A DNA stretch of 64,000 nucleotides from positions 49,024,557 through 49,088,556 of the forward strand of contig CM026395.1 in NCBI GenBank assembly GCA_014843695.1, given 5' to 3'. Each line of letters opens with the position of its first letter. Position 1 is the stretch's first letter. The translations under genes were made by a program, and so were the position numbers. The notes under the pieces are model-generated. The model was not told the origin of the DNA, searched no databases, and saw only the letters and a program-made list of their open reading frames with translations. Positions 1-13,827 of this stretch are shown here, in pieces. The DNA comes from Archivesica marissinica. Taxonomy: Eukaryota; Mollusca; Bivalvia; Venerida; Vesicomyidae.

Positions 1-1673
1 CTAGTCCACACAGTACTGACTACAGATGCATCAGTGGCAGCATGTTATCTAGTCCACACAACTGACACAGTCATCAGTGGCAGCAGGTGTATCACTAGTC
101 CACACAGTACTGACTACAGATGCATCAGTGGCAGCATGTGTATTTCTAGTCCACACAGTACTGACTACAGATGCATCAGTGGCAGCATGTGTATTACTAG
201 TCCACACAGTACTGACAACAGGTACATCAGTGGCAGCAGGTGTATCACTAGTCCACACAGTATTGACTACAGATGCATCAGTGGCAGCATGTGTATTACT
301 AGTCCACACAGTACTGACTACAGATGCATCAGTGGCAGCATGTGTATCTCTAGTCCACACAGTACTGACTACAGATGCATCAGTGGCAGCATGTGTATCA
401 CTAGTCCACACAGTATTGACTACAGATGCATCAGTGGCAGCATGTGTATCTCTAGTCCACACAGTACTGACTACAGATGCATCAGTGGCAGCATGTGTAT
501 CTCTAGTCCACACAGTACTGACTACAGATGCATCAGTGGCAGCATGTGTATTACTAGTCCACACAGTACTGACTACAGATGCATCAGTGGCAGCATGTGT
601 ATTACTAGTCCACACAGTACTGACTACAGATGCATCAGTGGCAGCAGGTGTATCTCTAGTCCACACAGTATTGACTACAGATGCATCAGTGGCAGCATGT
701 GTATTACTAGTCCACACAGTACTGACTACAGATGCATCAGTGGCAGCATTGTATTACTAGTCCACACAGTACTGACTACAGATGCATCAGTGGCAGCATG
801 TGTATCTCTAGTCCACACAGTACTGACTACAGATGCATCAGTGGCAGCATGTGTATCTCTAGTCCACACAGTACTGACTACAGATGCATCAGTGGCAGCA
901 TGTGTATCTCTAGTCCACACAGTACTGACTACAGATGCATCAGTGGCAGCATGTGTATCTCTAGTCCACACAGTACTGACAACAGGTACATCAGTGGCAG
1001 CATGTGTATCTCTAGTCCACACAGTACTGACTACAGATGCATCAGTGGCAGCATGTGTATCACTAGTCCACACAGTACTGACTACAGATGCATCAGTGGC
1101 AGCATGTGTATTACTAGTCCACACAGTACTGACAACAGGTACATCAGTGGCAGCAGGTGTATCTCTAGTCCACACAGTATTGACTACAGATGCATCAGTG
1201 GCAGCATGTGTATTACTAGTCCACACAGTACTGACTACAGATGCATCAGTGGCAGCATGTGTATTACTAGTCCACACAGACTGACTACAGATGCATCAGT
1301 GGCAGCAGGTGTATCTCTAGTCCACACAAACTGACTACAGATGCATCAGTAGCAGCAGGTGTATTACTAGTCCACACAAACTGACTACAGATGCATCAGT
1401 GGCAGCAGGTGTATCTCTAGTCCACACAAACTGACTACAGATGCATCAGTAGCAGCAGGTGTATTACTAGTCCACACAGTACTGACTACAGATGCATCAG
1501 TAGCAGCATGTGTATTACTAGTCCACACAAACTGACTACAGATGCATCAGTGGCAGCAGGTGTATCTCTAATCCACACAAACTGACTACAGATGCATCAG
1601 TGGCAGCATGTGTATCTCTAGTTGACACAGTACTGACTACAGATGCATCAGTAGCAGCATGTGTATCTCTAGT
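1..1673. repeat. 51-bp minisatellite, left block
   Basis: A tandem array of a 51-bp unit, seen as 'ctagtccacacagtactgac' followed by 'tacagatgcatcagtggcag' and 'catgtgtatct'. Units vary at a few sites (tac/aac, ggc/agc, atg/agg, att/atc), and from about 1277 many are short forms with 'cacaaactgac'. Because 51 is divisible by three and the unit lacks stops in several frames, long apparent reading frames exist on both strands. They read as 17-residue repeats and are not genes. The block matches the right part of the higher-order unit at 2674-8667: base 1673 aligns with 6371. It is cut by an assembly gap. Confidence 0.97.
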
Positions 1674-2673
1674 NNNNNNNNNNNNNNNNNNNNNNNNNNN
1701 NNNNNNNNNNNNNNNNNNNNNNNNNNNNNNNNNNNNNNNNNNNNNNNNNNNNNNNNNNNNNNNNNNNNNNNNNNNNNNNNNNNNNNNNNNNNNNNNNNNN
1801 NNNNNNNNNNNNNNNNNNNNNNNNNNNNNNNNNNNNNNNNNNNNNNNNNNNNNNNNNNNNNNNNNNNNNNNNNNNNNNNNNNNNNNNNNNNNNNNNNNNN
1901 NNNNNNNNNNNNNNNNNNNNNNNNNNNNNNNNNNNNNNNNNNNNNNNNNNNNNNNNNNNNNNNNNNNNNNNNNNNNNNNNNNNNNNNNNNNNNNNNNNNN
2001 NNNNNNNNNNNNNNNNNNNNNNNNNNNNNNNNNNNNNNNNNNNNNNNNNNNNNNNNNNNNNNNNNNNNNNNNNNNNNNNNNNNNNNNNNNNNNNNNNNNN
2101 NNNNNNNNNNNNNNNNNNNNNNNNNNNNNNNNNNNNNNNNNNNNNNNNNNNNNNNNNNNNNNNNNNNNNNNNNNNNNNNNNNNNNNNNNNNNNNNNNNNN
2201 NNNNNNNNNNNNNNNNNNNNNNNNNNNNNNNNNNNNNNNNNNNNNNNNNNNNNNNNNNNNNNNNNNNNNNNNNNNNNNNNNNNNNNNNNNNNNNNNNNNN
2301 NNNNNNNNNNNNNNNNNNNNNNNNNNNNNNNNNNNNNNNNNNNNNNNNNNNNNNNNNNNNNNNNNNNNNNNNNNNNNNNNNNNNNNNNNNNNNNNNNNNN
2401 NNNNNNNNNNNNNNNNNNNNNNNNNNNNNNNNNNNNNNNNNNNNNNNNNNNNNNNNNNNNNNNNNNNNNNNNNNNNNNNNNNNNNNNNNNNNNNNNNNNN
2501 NNNNNNNNNNNNNNNNNNNNNNNNNNNNNNNNNNNNNNNNNNNNNNNNNNNNNNNNNNNNNNNNNNNNNNNNNNNNNNNNNNNNNNNNNNNNNNNNNNNN
2601 NNNNNNNNNNNNNNNNNNNNNNNNNNNNNNNNNNNNNNNNNNNNNNNNNNNNNNNNNNNNNNNNNNNNNNNNN
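1674..2673. other. assembly gap (1,000 N)
   Basis: Exactly 1,000 N, so a fixed-size placeholder and not a measured length. The left flank matches position 6371 of the adjacent higher-order unit and the right flank matches its first base (2674 = 8668). The missing piece is therefore probably the equivalent of 6372-8667, about 2.3 kb, including one more copy of the hAT-like element. Confidence 0.95.
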
Positions 2674-5600
2674 ATGTATATCGCTAGTCCACACAGTATT
2701 GACTACAGATGTATCAGTGGCAGCATGTGTATTACTAGTCCACACAGTATTGACTACAGATGCATCAGTGGCAGCATGTGTATCTCTAGTCCACACAGTA
2801 CTGACTACAGATGCATCAATAGCAGCATGTGTATTACTAGTCCACACAGTACTGGCTACAGATGCATCAGTAGCAGCAGGTGTATCTCTTGTCCACACAG
2901 TACTGACTACAGATGCATTAGTAGCAGCATGTGTATCTCTAGTCCACACAGTACTGACAACAGATGCATCAGTAGCAGCATGTGTATCTCTAGTCCACAC
3001 AGTACTGACTACAGATGCATCAGTAGCAGCAGGTGTATTAATAGTCCGCACAGTACTGACTACAGATGCATCAGTAGCAGCAGGTGTATTACTAGTCCAC
3101 ACAGTACTGACTACAGATGCATCAGTAGCAGCATGTGTATTACTAGTCCACACAGTACTGACTACAGATGCATCAGTAGCAGCAGATGTATTAATAGTCC
3201 GCACAGTACTGACTACAGATGCATCAGTAGCAGCAGGTGTATTACTAGTCCACACAGTACTGACTACTGACTACAGATGCATCAGTAGCAGCATGTGTAT
3301 TACTAGTCCACACAATACTGACTACTGACTACAGATGCATCAGTAGCAGCATGTGTATTACTAGTCCACACAGTACTGACTACAGATGTATCAGTAGCAG
3401 CAGGTGTATTAATAGTCTGCACAGTACTGACTACAGATGCATCAGTAGCAGCAGGTGTATTACTAGTCCACCCAGTACTGACTACAGATGCATCAGTAGC
3501 AGCATGTGTATTACTAGTCCACACAGTACTGACTACTGACTACAGATGCATCAGTAGCAGCATGTGTATTACTAGTCCACACAGTACTGACTACAGATGC
3601 ATCAGTGGCAGCATGTGTGTCTCTAGTCCGCACAGTGCTGACTACAGATGCACCAGTGGCAGCATTTGTATCTCTAGTCCACACAGTACTGACTACAGAT
3701 GCATCAGTGGCAGCATGTGTATCTCTAGTCCACACAGTACTGATTACAGATGCATCAGTGGCAGCATGTGTATCTCTAGTCCACACAGTATTGACCACAG
3801 ATGCATCAGTGGCAGCATGTGTATCTCTAGTCCACACAGTATTGACTACAGATGCATCAGTGGCAGCATGTGTATCTCTAGTCCACACAGTACTGACTAC
3901 AGATGCATCAGTAACAGCATGTGTATCTCTTGTCCACACAGTACTGACTACAGATGCATCAGTAGCAGCATGTGTATCTCTAGTCCACACAGTACTGACA
4001 ACAGATGCATCAGTAGCAGCATGTGTATCTCTAGTCCACACAGTACTGACTACAGATGCATCAGTAGCAGCATGTGTATCTCTAGTCCACACAGTACTGA
4101 CAACAGATGCATCAGTAGCAGCATGTTTATCTCTAGTCCACACAGTACTGACTACAGATGCATCAGTAGCAGCATGTGTATTTCTAGTCCACACAGTACT
4201 GACTACAGATGCATCAGTAGCAGCAGGTGTATTACTAGTCCGCACAGTACTGACTACAGATGCATCAGTAGCAGCAGGTGTATATCTAGTCCACACAGTA
4301 CTGACCACAGATGCATCAGTGGCAGCATGTGTATCTCTAGACCACACAGTACTGACTACAGATGCATCAGTGGCAGCATGTGTATCTCTAGTCCACACAG
4401 TATTGACTACAGATGCATCAGTGGCAGCATGTGTATCTCTAGTCCACACAGTACTGACTACAGATGCATCAGTGGCAGCATGTGTATCTCTAGTCCACAC
4501 AGTATTGACCACAGATGCATCAGTGGCAGCATGTGTATCTCTAGTCCACACAGTACTCACCACAGATGTATCAGTGGCAGCATGTGTATTACTAGTCCAC
4601 TCAGTACTGACAACTGGTACATCAGTGGCAGCAAGTGTATTACTAGTCCACACAGTATTGACTACAGATGCATCAGTGGCAGCATGTGTATTACTAGTCC
4701 ACACAGTACTGACTACAGATGCATCAGTAGCAGCATGTGTATCTCTAGTCCACACAGTACTGACTACAGATGCATCAGTGGCAGCATGTGTATCTCTAGT
4801 CCACACAGTACTGACCACAGGTGCATCAGTGGCAGCATGTATATTACTAGTCCACACAATACTGACAACAGGTACATCAGTGGCAGCAGGTGTATCACTA
4901 GGCCACACAGTATTGACTACAGATGCATCAGTGGCAGCATGTGTATCTCTATTCCACTCAGTACTGACTACAGATGCATCAGTGGCAGCATGTGTATCTC
5001 TAGTCCACACAGTACTGACTACAGATGCATCAGTGGCAGCATGTGTATCTCTAGTCCACACAGTACTGACAACAGGTACATCAGTGGCAGCATGTGTATT
5101 ACTAGTCCACACAGTACTGACCACAGATGCATCAGTGGCAGCATGTGTATTACTAGTCCACACAGTACTGACCACAGATGCATCAGTGGCAGCATGCGTA
5201 TTACTAGTCCACACAGTACTGACAACAGGTACATCAGAGGCAGCAGGTGTATCTCTAGTCCACACAGTATTGACTACAGATGCCTCAGTGGCAGCATGTG
5301 TATCTCTAGTCCACTCAGTACTGACTACAGATGCATCAGTGGCAGCATGTGTAGCTATAGTCCACACAGTACTGACTACAGATGCATCAGTGGCAGCATG
5401 TGTATCTCTAGTCCACACAGTACTGACAACAGGTACATCAGTGGCAGCATGTGTATCTCTAGTCCACACAGTACTGACTACAGCTGCATCAGTGGCAGCA
5501 TGTGCATCTCTAGTCCACACAGTACTGACTACATGTGCATCAGTAGCAGCATGTGTATATCTAGTCCACACAGTACTGACCACAGATGCATCAGTGGCAG

Positions 5601-6820
5601 CATGTGTATCTCTAGACCACACAGTACTGACTACAGATGCATCAGTGGCAGCATGTGTATCTCTAGTCCACACAGTACTGACTACATATGCATCAGTTGC
5701 AGCATGTCTATCTCTAGTCCACACAAACTGACTACAGATGCATCAGTGGCAGCATGTGTATTACTAGTCCACAAAAACTGACTACAGATGCATCAGTAGC
5801 AGCATTTGTATCTCTAGTCCACACAGTACTGACTACAGATGCATCAGTAGCAGCAGGTGTATTACTAGTCCACACAAACTGACTACAGATGCATCAGTAA
5901 CTGCAGGTGTATTACTAGTCCACACAAACTGACTACATATGCATCAGTGGCAGCAGGTGTATCTCTAGTCCACACAAACTGACTATTGATGCATCAGTAA
6001 CAGCAGGTGTATTACTAGTCCACACAAACTGACTACAGATGCATGAGTGGCAGCAGGTGTATCTCTAGTCCACACAAACTGACTACAGATGCATCAGTAA
6101 CAGCAGGTGTATTACTAGTCCACACAAACTGACTACAGATGCATCAGTAACAGCAGGTGTATTACTAGTCCACACAAACTGACTACAGATGCATCAGTAG
6201 CAGCAGGTGTATTACTAGTCCACACAGTACTGACTACAGATGCATCAGTGGCAGCAGGTGTATCTCTAATCCACACAAACTGACTACAGATGCATCAGTG
6301 GCAGCATGTGTATCTCTAGTCGACACAGTACTGACTACAGATGCATCAGTAGCTGCATGTGTATCTCTAGTCGACACAGTACTGACTACAGATGCATCAG
6401 TGGCAGCATGTGTAACTCTAGACGACACAGTACTGACTACAGATGCATCAGTAGCAGCATGTGTATCTCTAGTCCACACAGTACTGACTACAGATGCATC
6501 AGTAGCAGCATGTGTATCTCTAGTCCACACAGTACTGACCACAGATGTATCAATGGTAGCATGTGTATTACTAGTCCACACAGTACTGACTACAGATGCA
6601 TCAGTGGCATCATGTGTATCTCTAGTCCACACAGTACTGACTACAGATGCATCAGTGGTAGCATGCGTATCTCTAGTCTGCACAGTACTGACTACATATG
6701 TATCAGTGGCAGCATGTGTATTACTAGTCCACACAGTACTGACTAAAGATGCATCAGTGGTAGCATGTATATCGCTAGTCCACACAGTACTGACTACAAA
6801 TGCATCAGTGGCAGCATGTA
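2674..6820. repeat. 51-bp minisatellite, higher-order unit 1
   Basis: About 81 units of the 51-bp repeat form the repeat part of a 5,994-bp higher-order unit (2674-8667). Sub-blocks are recognisable: units with 'agtagcagcaggtgtattaatagtcc' variants near 3030-3420, doubled 'tgactactgactac' junctions at about 3262, 3321 and 3532, and 'cacaaactgac' short units at 5722-6290. The whole block recurs 5,994 bp to the right with very few differences. Confidence 0.97.
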
Positions 6821-7081
6821 CAGGGCTAGCGCTGGCTTAGAATTTTCTTGAGCCAACTTTTTTATGGCATAATTCTGACTTGCGTGCTCACATTATTGTG
6901 CGCGCGCATAACCACTCTACTCTTAGTTTTATTATTCAGAAATGGTTTATTATATAAGGTACAGACCTAGCTTTTCCTAAAAATTAATTTTCAGCCACAA
7001 TCTACCAGTAAATAAAATAAAAACAATGTAATCCAGTCATACTATTATTTATTTTACTAGAATATTTTTTATTCAGGAATA

Positions 7082-7575
7082 CATAGTTCCCGTGTGACGT
7101 CATCATTCCTACTGTGGCTGCCATTTTGACTGGCAAAGTTGATCAGATATTATATATAGTAGCGTAATTTTGCTTTCTTCATAAAATATTTATTTTTCAT
7201 CCCATCACCATGGTTCATTCATTGTTGGAAAGCACTCAATGGACATATTGTTTGTATCATTTCACAAATTTTGTATCAATGATGAATACATAATAAGTTA
7301 CCTGTATATTAATATTTCAACTGTGAAAATAGACTTTCAAAAATAGGTGCAAGTTAAGTTCTTATAATTTATAATGCATACATCATTGTCAAAAAATAAA
7401 TTAATATTTAAAGTGCATTTCAATACCTTTAACATCATACCAAATTTTATATTAAGAAACCAAAATTAATAAAGTTATTGCAATTAAAGAATTACTAGTA
7501 AAATCATGAAATTGCCGTTAATAAAACGTGCCAGTCAAGATTTTATCTGTGTTTTTGACTGCCTCGGGAACTATG
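7082..7575. mobile_element. nested MITE-like inverted-repeat element, copy 1
   Basis: CATAGTTCCCG at 7082-7092 is matched by CGGGAACTATG at 7565-7575, and TA flanks both ends (7080-7081 and 7576-7577). Inside the termini a second matched block, 'gactggca' near 7120 and 'tgccagtc' near 7530, lies at mirrored distances, so the inverted repeat is probably about 60 bp with divergence. TA flanks and short length fit a Tc1/mariner-type MITE inserted into the larger hAT-like element. Confidence 0.6.
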
Positions 7576-7833
7576 TATACCAATAACACACAGGTTCCCT
7601 CCATACAAAGACAAGGTATAAAATCTAAATATAAATACATGTACTATGAAAAAAACTGTTGTACATGCAGTGTAGCCAGAAATTAATTAAGGATTCTACG
7701 GGACTATGCTTTTCAATAACATTTATATTCTTTTAGCTCATTACACTTTAGTACTCATTCCAGTTATCGATTTTCCTAGACTCGAAAGAGAATCCATTTT
7801 TGATGCATAAAATAATTCATGAACTAATTAACT

Positions 7834-8199
7834 TTGCTTCGTTTGTGTTTTGAGATTGAATCCTTTTTAAGCACAGTACATCCAGATCCAGTGAACGAAT
7901 TCCCTTTTTTATGTTTAATACACAAACTGCACAAGAGTGATTTAGATTCACAGTCAATAATCAACCAAGGATTGCCAATTTTCCATTTTTCTTGTGGTTT
8001 AAGAGATCTATTTTCAGTATTTTTAGCTTTTTTGGATACTGGCGAACTGCCAGATTCAGATTATACTTTACGTTTCTCAGCCATAATTAATAAAGCAGAA
8101 ATTAATACCAATATATATACAAATATATCTATGAAAGAGTTACTCATTTGTATCCTTTTTAATCAGCTTAATTACCATGTTCATAAACAAATTATCTAA
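7834..8199 (+). CDS. unrecognised 121-codon ORF inside the transposon (doubtful)
   Basis: An open frame of 121 codons in the AT-rich interior of the hAT-like element. I do not recognise the protein: no zinc finger, no DDE or hAT dimerisation motif, no clear signal peptide or membrane segment. It recurs unchanged in length at 13828-14193 because the whole unit is duplicated, so its conservation is no evidence for function. It could be a remnant of a transposon-encoded protein or chance. Confidence 0.15.
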   Translation: MLRLCFEIESFLSTVHPDPVNEFPFLCLIHKLHKSDLDSQSIINQGLPIFHFSCGLRDLFSVFLAFLDTGELPDSDYTLRFSAIINKAEINTNIYTNISMKELLICILFNQLNYHVHKQII

Positions 8200-8667
8200 A
8201 ACACTTAGCAGTGATGTGCTAAAACTGTCCTTTGATCTGTTTCAATTTCACCAAAGAAGTAGTAGAATCCATTAATGAGAGCATGTATCATAAACATTAG
8301 GATTAACCATGCATTGTCTGCCTGTTTTGATAATAAATCAATCAGTCGTAAATTATCAACACCACTAAAACAACAAAGACAGAAATTGCCCTAAGGTCAA
8401 TGACCAAGCTGCCAGTTTACTAGACTGTTACAGATTATCGATTTTTTTTCTCCATGTGAAGCAAATTAGTAAGCAACATTTTAAACCAGTCTGGATTGTT
8501 TTAGCAATTTACATGCAGTGTTCTAAATTTAGCCATGACGGAAATTAAAGTTGCAGATTTTCGTAAAGTGATACTTTTTAGGCTTTGAGCCAAATATGAA
8601 TTTTCTTGAGCCACATTTTCGTATTTTGAGCATTTGGCTCAAATGGCGAAGCACAGCGCTAGCCCTG

Positions 8668-11600
8668 ATGTATATCGCTAGTCCACACAGTATTGACTAC
8701 AGATGTATCAGTGGCAGCATGTGTATTACTAGTCCACACAGTATTGACTACAGATGCATCAGTGGCAGCATGTGTATCTCTAGTCCACACAGTACTGACT
8801 ACAGATGCATCAATAGCAGCATGTGTATTACTAGTCCACACAGTACTGGCTACAGATGCATCAGTAGCAGCAGGTGTATCTCTTGTCCACACAGTACTGA
8901 CTACAGATGCATTAGTAGCAGCATGTGTATCTCTAGTCCACACAGTACTGACAACAGATGCATCAGTAGCAGCATGTGTATCTCTAGTCCACACAGTACT
9001 GACTACAGATGCATCAGTAGCAGCAGGTGTATTAATAGTCCGCACAGTACTGACTACAGATGCATCAGTAGCAGCAGGTGTATTACTAGTCCACACAGTA
9101 CTGACTACAGATGCATCAGTAGCAGCATGTGTATTACTAGTCCACACAGTACTGACTACAGATGCATCAGTAGCAGCAGATGTATTAATAGTCCGCACAG
9201 TACTGACTACAGATGCATCAGTAGCAGCAGGTGTATTACTAGTCCACACAGTACTGACTACTGACTACAGATGCATCAGTAGCAGCATGTGTATTACTAG
9301 TCCACACAATACTGACTACTGACTACAGATGCATCAGTAGCAGCATGTGTATTACTAGTCCACACAGTACTGACTACAGATGTATCAGTAGCAGCAGGTG
9401 TATTAATAGTCTGCACAGTACTGACTACAGATGCATCAGTAGCAGCAGGTGTATTACTAGTCCACCCAGTACTGACTACAGATGCATCAGTAGCAGCATG
9501 TGTATTACTAGTCCACACAGTACTGACTACTGACTACAGATGCATCAGTAGCAGCATGTGTATTACTAGTCCACACAGTACTGACTACAGATGCATCAGT
9601 GGCAGCATGTGTGTCTCTAGTCCGCACAGTGCTGACTACAGATGCACCAGTGGCAGCATTTGTATCTCTAGTCCACACAGTACTGACTACAGATGCATCA
9701 GTGGCAGCATGTGTATCTCTAGTCCACACAGTACTGATTACAGATGCATCAGTGGCAGCATGTGTATCTCTAGTCCACACAGTATTGACCACAGATGCAT
9801 CAGTGGCAGCATGTGTATCTCTAGTCCACACAGTATTGACTACAGATGCATCAGTGGCAGCATGTGTATCTCTAGTCCACACAGTACTGACTACAGATGC
9901 ATCAGTAACAGCATGTGTATCTCTTGTCCACACAGTACTGACTACAGATGCATCAGTAGCAGCATGTGTATCTCTAGTCCACACAGTACTGACAACAGAT
10001 GCATCAGTAGCAGCATGTGTATCTCTAGTCCACACAGTACTGACTACAGATGCATCAGTAGCAGCATGTGTATCTCTAGTCCACACAGTACTGACAACAG
10101 ATGCATCAGTAGCAGCATGTTTATCTCTAGTCCACACAGTACTGACTACAGATGCATCAGTAGCAGCATGTGTATTTCTAGTCCACACAGTACTGACTAC
10201 AGATGCATCAGTAGCAGCAGGTGTATTACTAGTCCGCACAGTACTGACTACAGATGCATCAGTAGCAGCAGGTGTATATCTAGTCCACACAGTACTGACC
10301 ACAGATGCATCAGTGGCAGCATGTGTATCTCTAGACCACACAGTACTGACTACAGATGCATCAGTGGCAGCATGTGTATCTCTAGTCCACACAGTATTGA
10401 CTACAGATGCATCAGTGGCAGCATGTGTATCTCTAGTCCACACAGTACTGACTACAGATGCATCAGTGGCAGCATGTGTATCTCTAGTCCACACAGTATT
10501 GACCACAGATGCATCAGTGGCAGCATGTGTATCTCTAGTCCACACAGTACTCACCACAGATGTATCAGTGGCAGCATGTGTATTACTAGTCCACTCAGTA
10601 CTGACAACTGGTACATCAGTGGCAGCAAGTGTATTACTAGTCCACACAGTATTGACTACAGATGCATCAGTGGCAGCATGTGTATTACTAGTCCACACAG
10701 TACTGACTACAGATGCATCAGTAGCAGCATGTGTATCTCTAGTCCACACAGTACTGACTACAGATGCATCAGTGGCAGCATGTGTATCTCTAGTCCACAC
10801 AGTACTGACCACAGGTGCATCAGTGGCAGCATGTATATTACTAGTCCACACAATACTGACAACAGGTACATCAGTGGCAGCAGGTGTATCACTAGGCCAC
10901 ACAGTATTGACTACAGATGCATCAGTGGCAGCATGTGTATCTCTATTCCACTCAGTACTGACTACAGATGCATCAGTGGCAGCATGTGTATCTCTAGTCC
11001 ACACAGTACTGACTACAGATGCATCAGTGGCAGCATGTGTATCTCTAGTCCACACAGTACTGACAACAGGTACATCAGTGGCAGCATGTGTATTACTAGT
11101 CCACACAGTACTGACCACAGATGCATCAGTGGCAGCATGTGTATTACTAGTCCACACAGTACTGACCACAGATGCATCAGTGGCAGCATGCGTATTACTA
11201 GTCCACACAGTACTGACAACAGGTACATCAGAGGCAGCAGGTGTATCTCTAGTCCACACAGTATTGACTACAGATGCCTCAGTGGCAGCATGTGTATCTC
11301 TAGTCCACTCAGTACTGACTACAGATGCATCAGTGGCAGCATGTGTAGCTATAGTCCACACAGTACTGACTACAGATGCATCAGTGGCAGCATGTGTATC
11401 TCTAGTCCACACAGTACTGACAACAGGTACATCAGTGGCAGCATGTGTATCTCTAGTCCACACAGTACTGACTACAGCTGCATCAGTGGCAGCATGTGCA
11501 TCTCTAGTCCACACAGTACTGACTACATGTGCATCAGTAGCAGCATGTGTATATCTAGTCCACACAGTACTGACCACAGATGCATCAGTGGCAGCATGTG

Positions 11601-12814
11601 TATCTCTAGACCACACAGTACTGACTACAGATGCATCAGTGGCAGCATGTGTATCTCTAGTCCACACAGTACTGACTACATATGCATCAGTTGCAGCATG
11701 TCTATCTCTAGTCCACACAAACTGACTACAGATGCATCAGTGGCAGCATGTGTATTACTAGTCCACAAAAACTGACTACAGATGCATCAGTAGCAGCATT
11801 TGTATCTCTAGTCCACACAGTACTGACTACAGATGCATCAGTAGCAGCAGGTGTATTACTAGTCCACACAAACTGACTACAGATGCATCAGTAACTGCAG
11901 GTGTATTACTAGTCCACACAAACTGACTACAAATGCATCAGTGGCAGCAGGTGTATCTCTAGTCCACACAAACTGACTATTGATGCATCAGTAACAGCAG
12001 GTGTATTACTAGTCCACACAAACTGACTACAGATGCATGAGTGGCAGCAGGTGTATCTCTAGTCCACACAAACTGACTACAGATGCATCAGTAACAGCAG
12101 GTGTATTACTAGTCCACACAAACTGACTACAGATGCATCAGTAACAGCAGGTGTATTACTAGTCCACACAAACTGACTACAGATGCATCAGTAGCAGCAG
12201 GTGTATTACTAGTCCACACAGTACTGACTACAGATGCATCAGTGGCAGCAGGTGTATCTCTAATCCACACAAACTGACTACAGATGCATCAGTGGCAGCA
12301 TGTGTATCTCTAGTCGACACAGTACTGACTACAGATGCATCAGTAGCTGCATGTGTATCTCTAGTCGACACAGTACTGACTACAGATGCATCAGTGGCAG
12401 CATGTGTAACTCTAGACGACACAGTACTGACTACAGATGCATCAGTAGCAGCATGTGTATCTCTAGTCCACACAGTACTGACTACAGATGCATCAGTAGC
12501 AGCATGTGTATCTCTAGTCCACACAGTACTGACCACAGATGTATCAATGGTAGCATGTGTATTACTAGTCCACACAGTACTGACTACAGATGCATCAGTG
12601 GCATCATGTGTATCTCTAGTCCACACAGTACTGACTACAGATGCATCAGTGGTAGCATGCGTATCTCTAGTCTGCACAGTACTGACTACATATGTATCAG
12701 TGGCAGCATGTGTATTACTAGTCCACACAGTACTGACTAAAGATGCATCAGTGGTAGCATGTATATCGCTAGTCCACACAGTACTGACTACAAATGCATC
12801 AGTGGCAGCATGTA
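8668..12814. repeat. 51-bp minisatellite, higher-order unit 2
   Basis: A near-identical copy of 2674-6820 shifted by 5,994 bp. Reading the two copies side by side I found one substitution in this part (t at 5938, a at 11932). Order and identity of variant units are otherwise preserved, so this is duplication of one large block and not independent expansion of the 51-bp unit. Confidence 0.97.
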
Positions 12815-13075
12815 CAGGGCTAGCGCTGGCTTAGAATTTTCTTGAGCCAACTTTTTTATGGCATAATTCTGACTTGCGTGCTCACATTATTGTGCGCGCG
12901 CATAACCACTCTACTCTTAGTTTTATTATTCAGAAATGGTTTATTATATAAGGTACAGACCTAGCTTTTCCTAAAAATTAATTTTCAGCCACAATCTACC
13001 AGTAAATAAAATAAAAACAATGTAATCCAGTCATACTATTATTTATTTTACTAGAATATTTTTTATTCAGGAATA

Positions 13076-13569
13076 CATAGTTCCCGTGTGACGTCATCAT
13101 TCCTACTGTGGCTGCCATTTTGACTGGCAAAGTTGATCAGATATTATATATAGTAGCGTAATTTTGCTTTCTTCATAAAATATTTATTTTTCATCCCATC
13201 ACCATGGTTCATTCATTGTTGGAAAGCACTCAATGGACATATTGTTTGTATCATTTCACAAATTTTGTATCAATGATGAATACATAATAAGTTACCTGTA
13301 TATTAATATTTCAACTGTGAAAATAGACTTTCAAAAATAGGTGCAAGTTAAGTTCTTATAATTTATAATGCATACATCATTGTCAAAAAATAAATTAATA
13401 TTTAAAGTGCATTTCAATACCTTTAAAATCATACCAAATTTTATATTAAGAAACCAAAATTAATAAAGTTATTGCAATTAAAGAATTACTAGTAAAATCA
13501 TGAAATTGCCGTTAATAAAACGTGCCAGTCAAGATTTTATCTGTGTTTTTGACTGCCTCAGGAACTATG
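13076..13569. mobile_element. nested MITE-like inverted-repeat element, copy 2
   Basis: The duplicate of 7082-7575. The right terminal repeat reads CAGGAACTATG at 13559-13569, one change from copy 1, so the terminal repeat here is imperfect. Confidence 0.55.
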
Positions 13570-13827
13570 TATACCAATAACACACAGGTTCCCTCCATAC
13601 AAAGACAAGGTATAAAATCTAAATATAAATACATGTACTATGAAAAAAACTGTTGTACATGCAGTGTAGCCAGAAATTAATTAAGGATTCTACGGGACTA
13701 TGCTTTTCAATAACATTTATATTCTTTTAGCTCATTACACTTTAGTACTCATTCCAGTTATCGATTTTCCTAGACTCGAAAGAGAATCCATTTTTGATGC
13801 ATAAAATAATTCATGAACTAATTAACT

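Larger units (their letters stand above)
6821..8667. mobile_element. hAT-like non-autonomous DNA transposon, copy 1
   Basis: A 1,847-bp AT-rich insertion within the satellite. It is bounded by a perfect 14-bp terminal inverted repeat: CAGGGCTAGCGCTG at 6821-6834 and CAGCGCTAGCCCTG at 8654-8667. The bases flanking it read ATGTA on both sides (6816-6820 and 8668-8672), consistent with a 5-bp target-site duplication. CAGGG...CCCTG ends are typical of hAT elements, though 8-bp duplications are more usual, so the family is tentative. 'Gagcca' motifs recur near both ends. No transposase domain is recognisable inside. A smaller inverted-repeat element is nested at 7082-7575. Confidence 0.8.

Noticed and set aside
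34..1284. Long open frames on both strands of the 51-bp array (also 3514-5781, 9508-11775, 15349-19752)
   Set aside because: The period is a multiple of three and the unit lacks stops in several frames, so open frames arise in overlapping registers on both strands. No domain, no splice context and no non-repetitive part.
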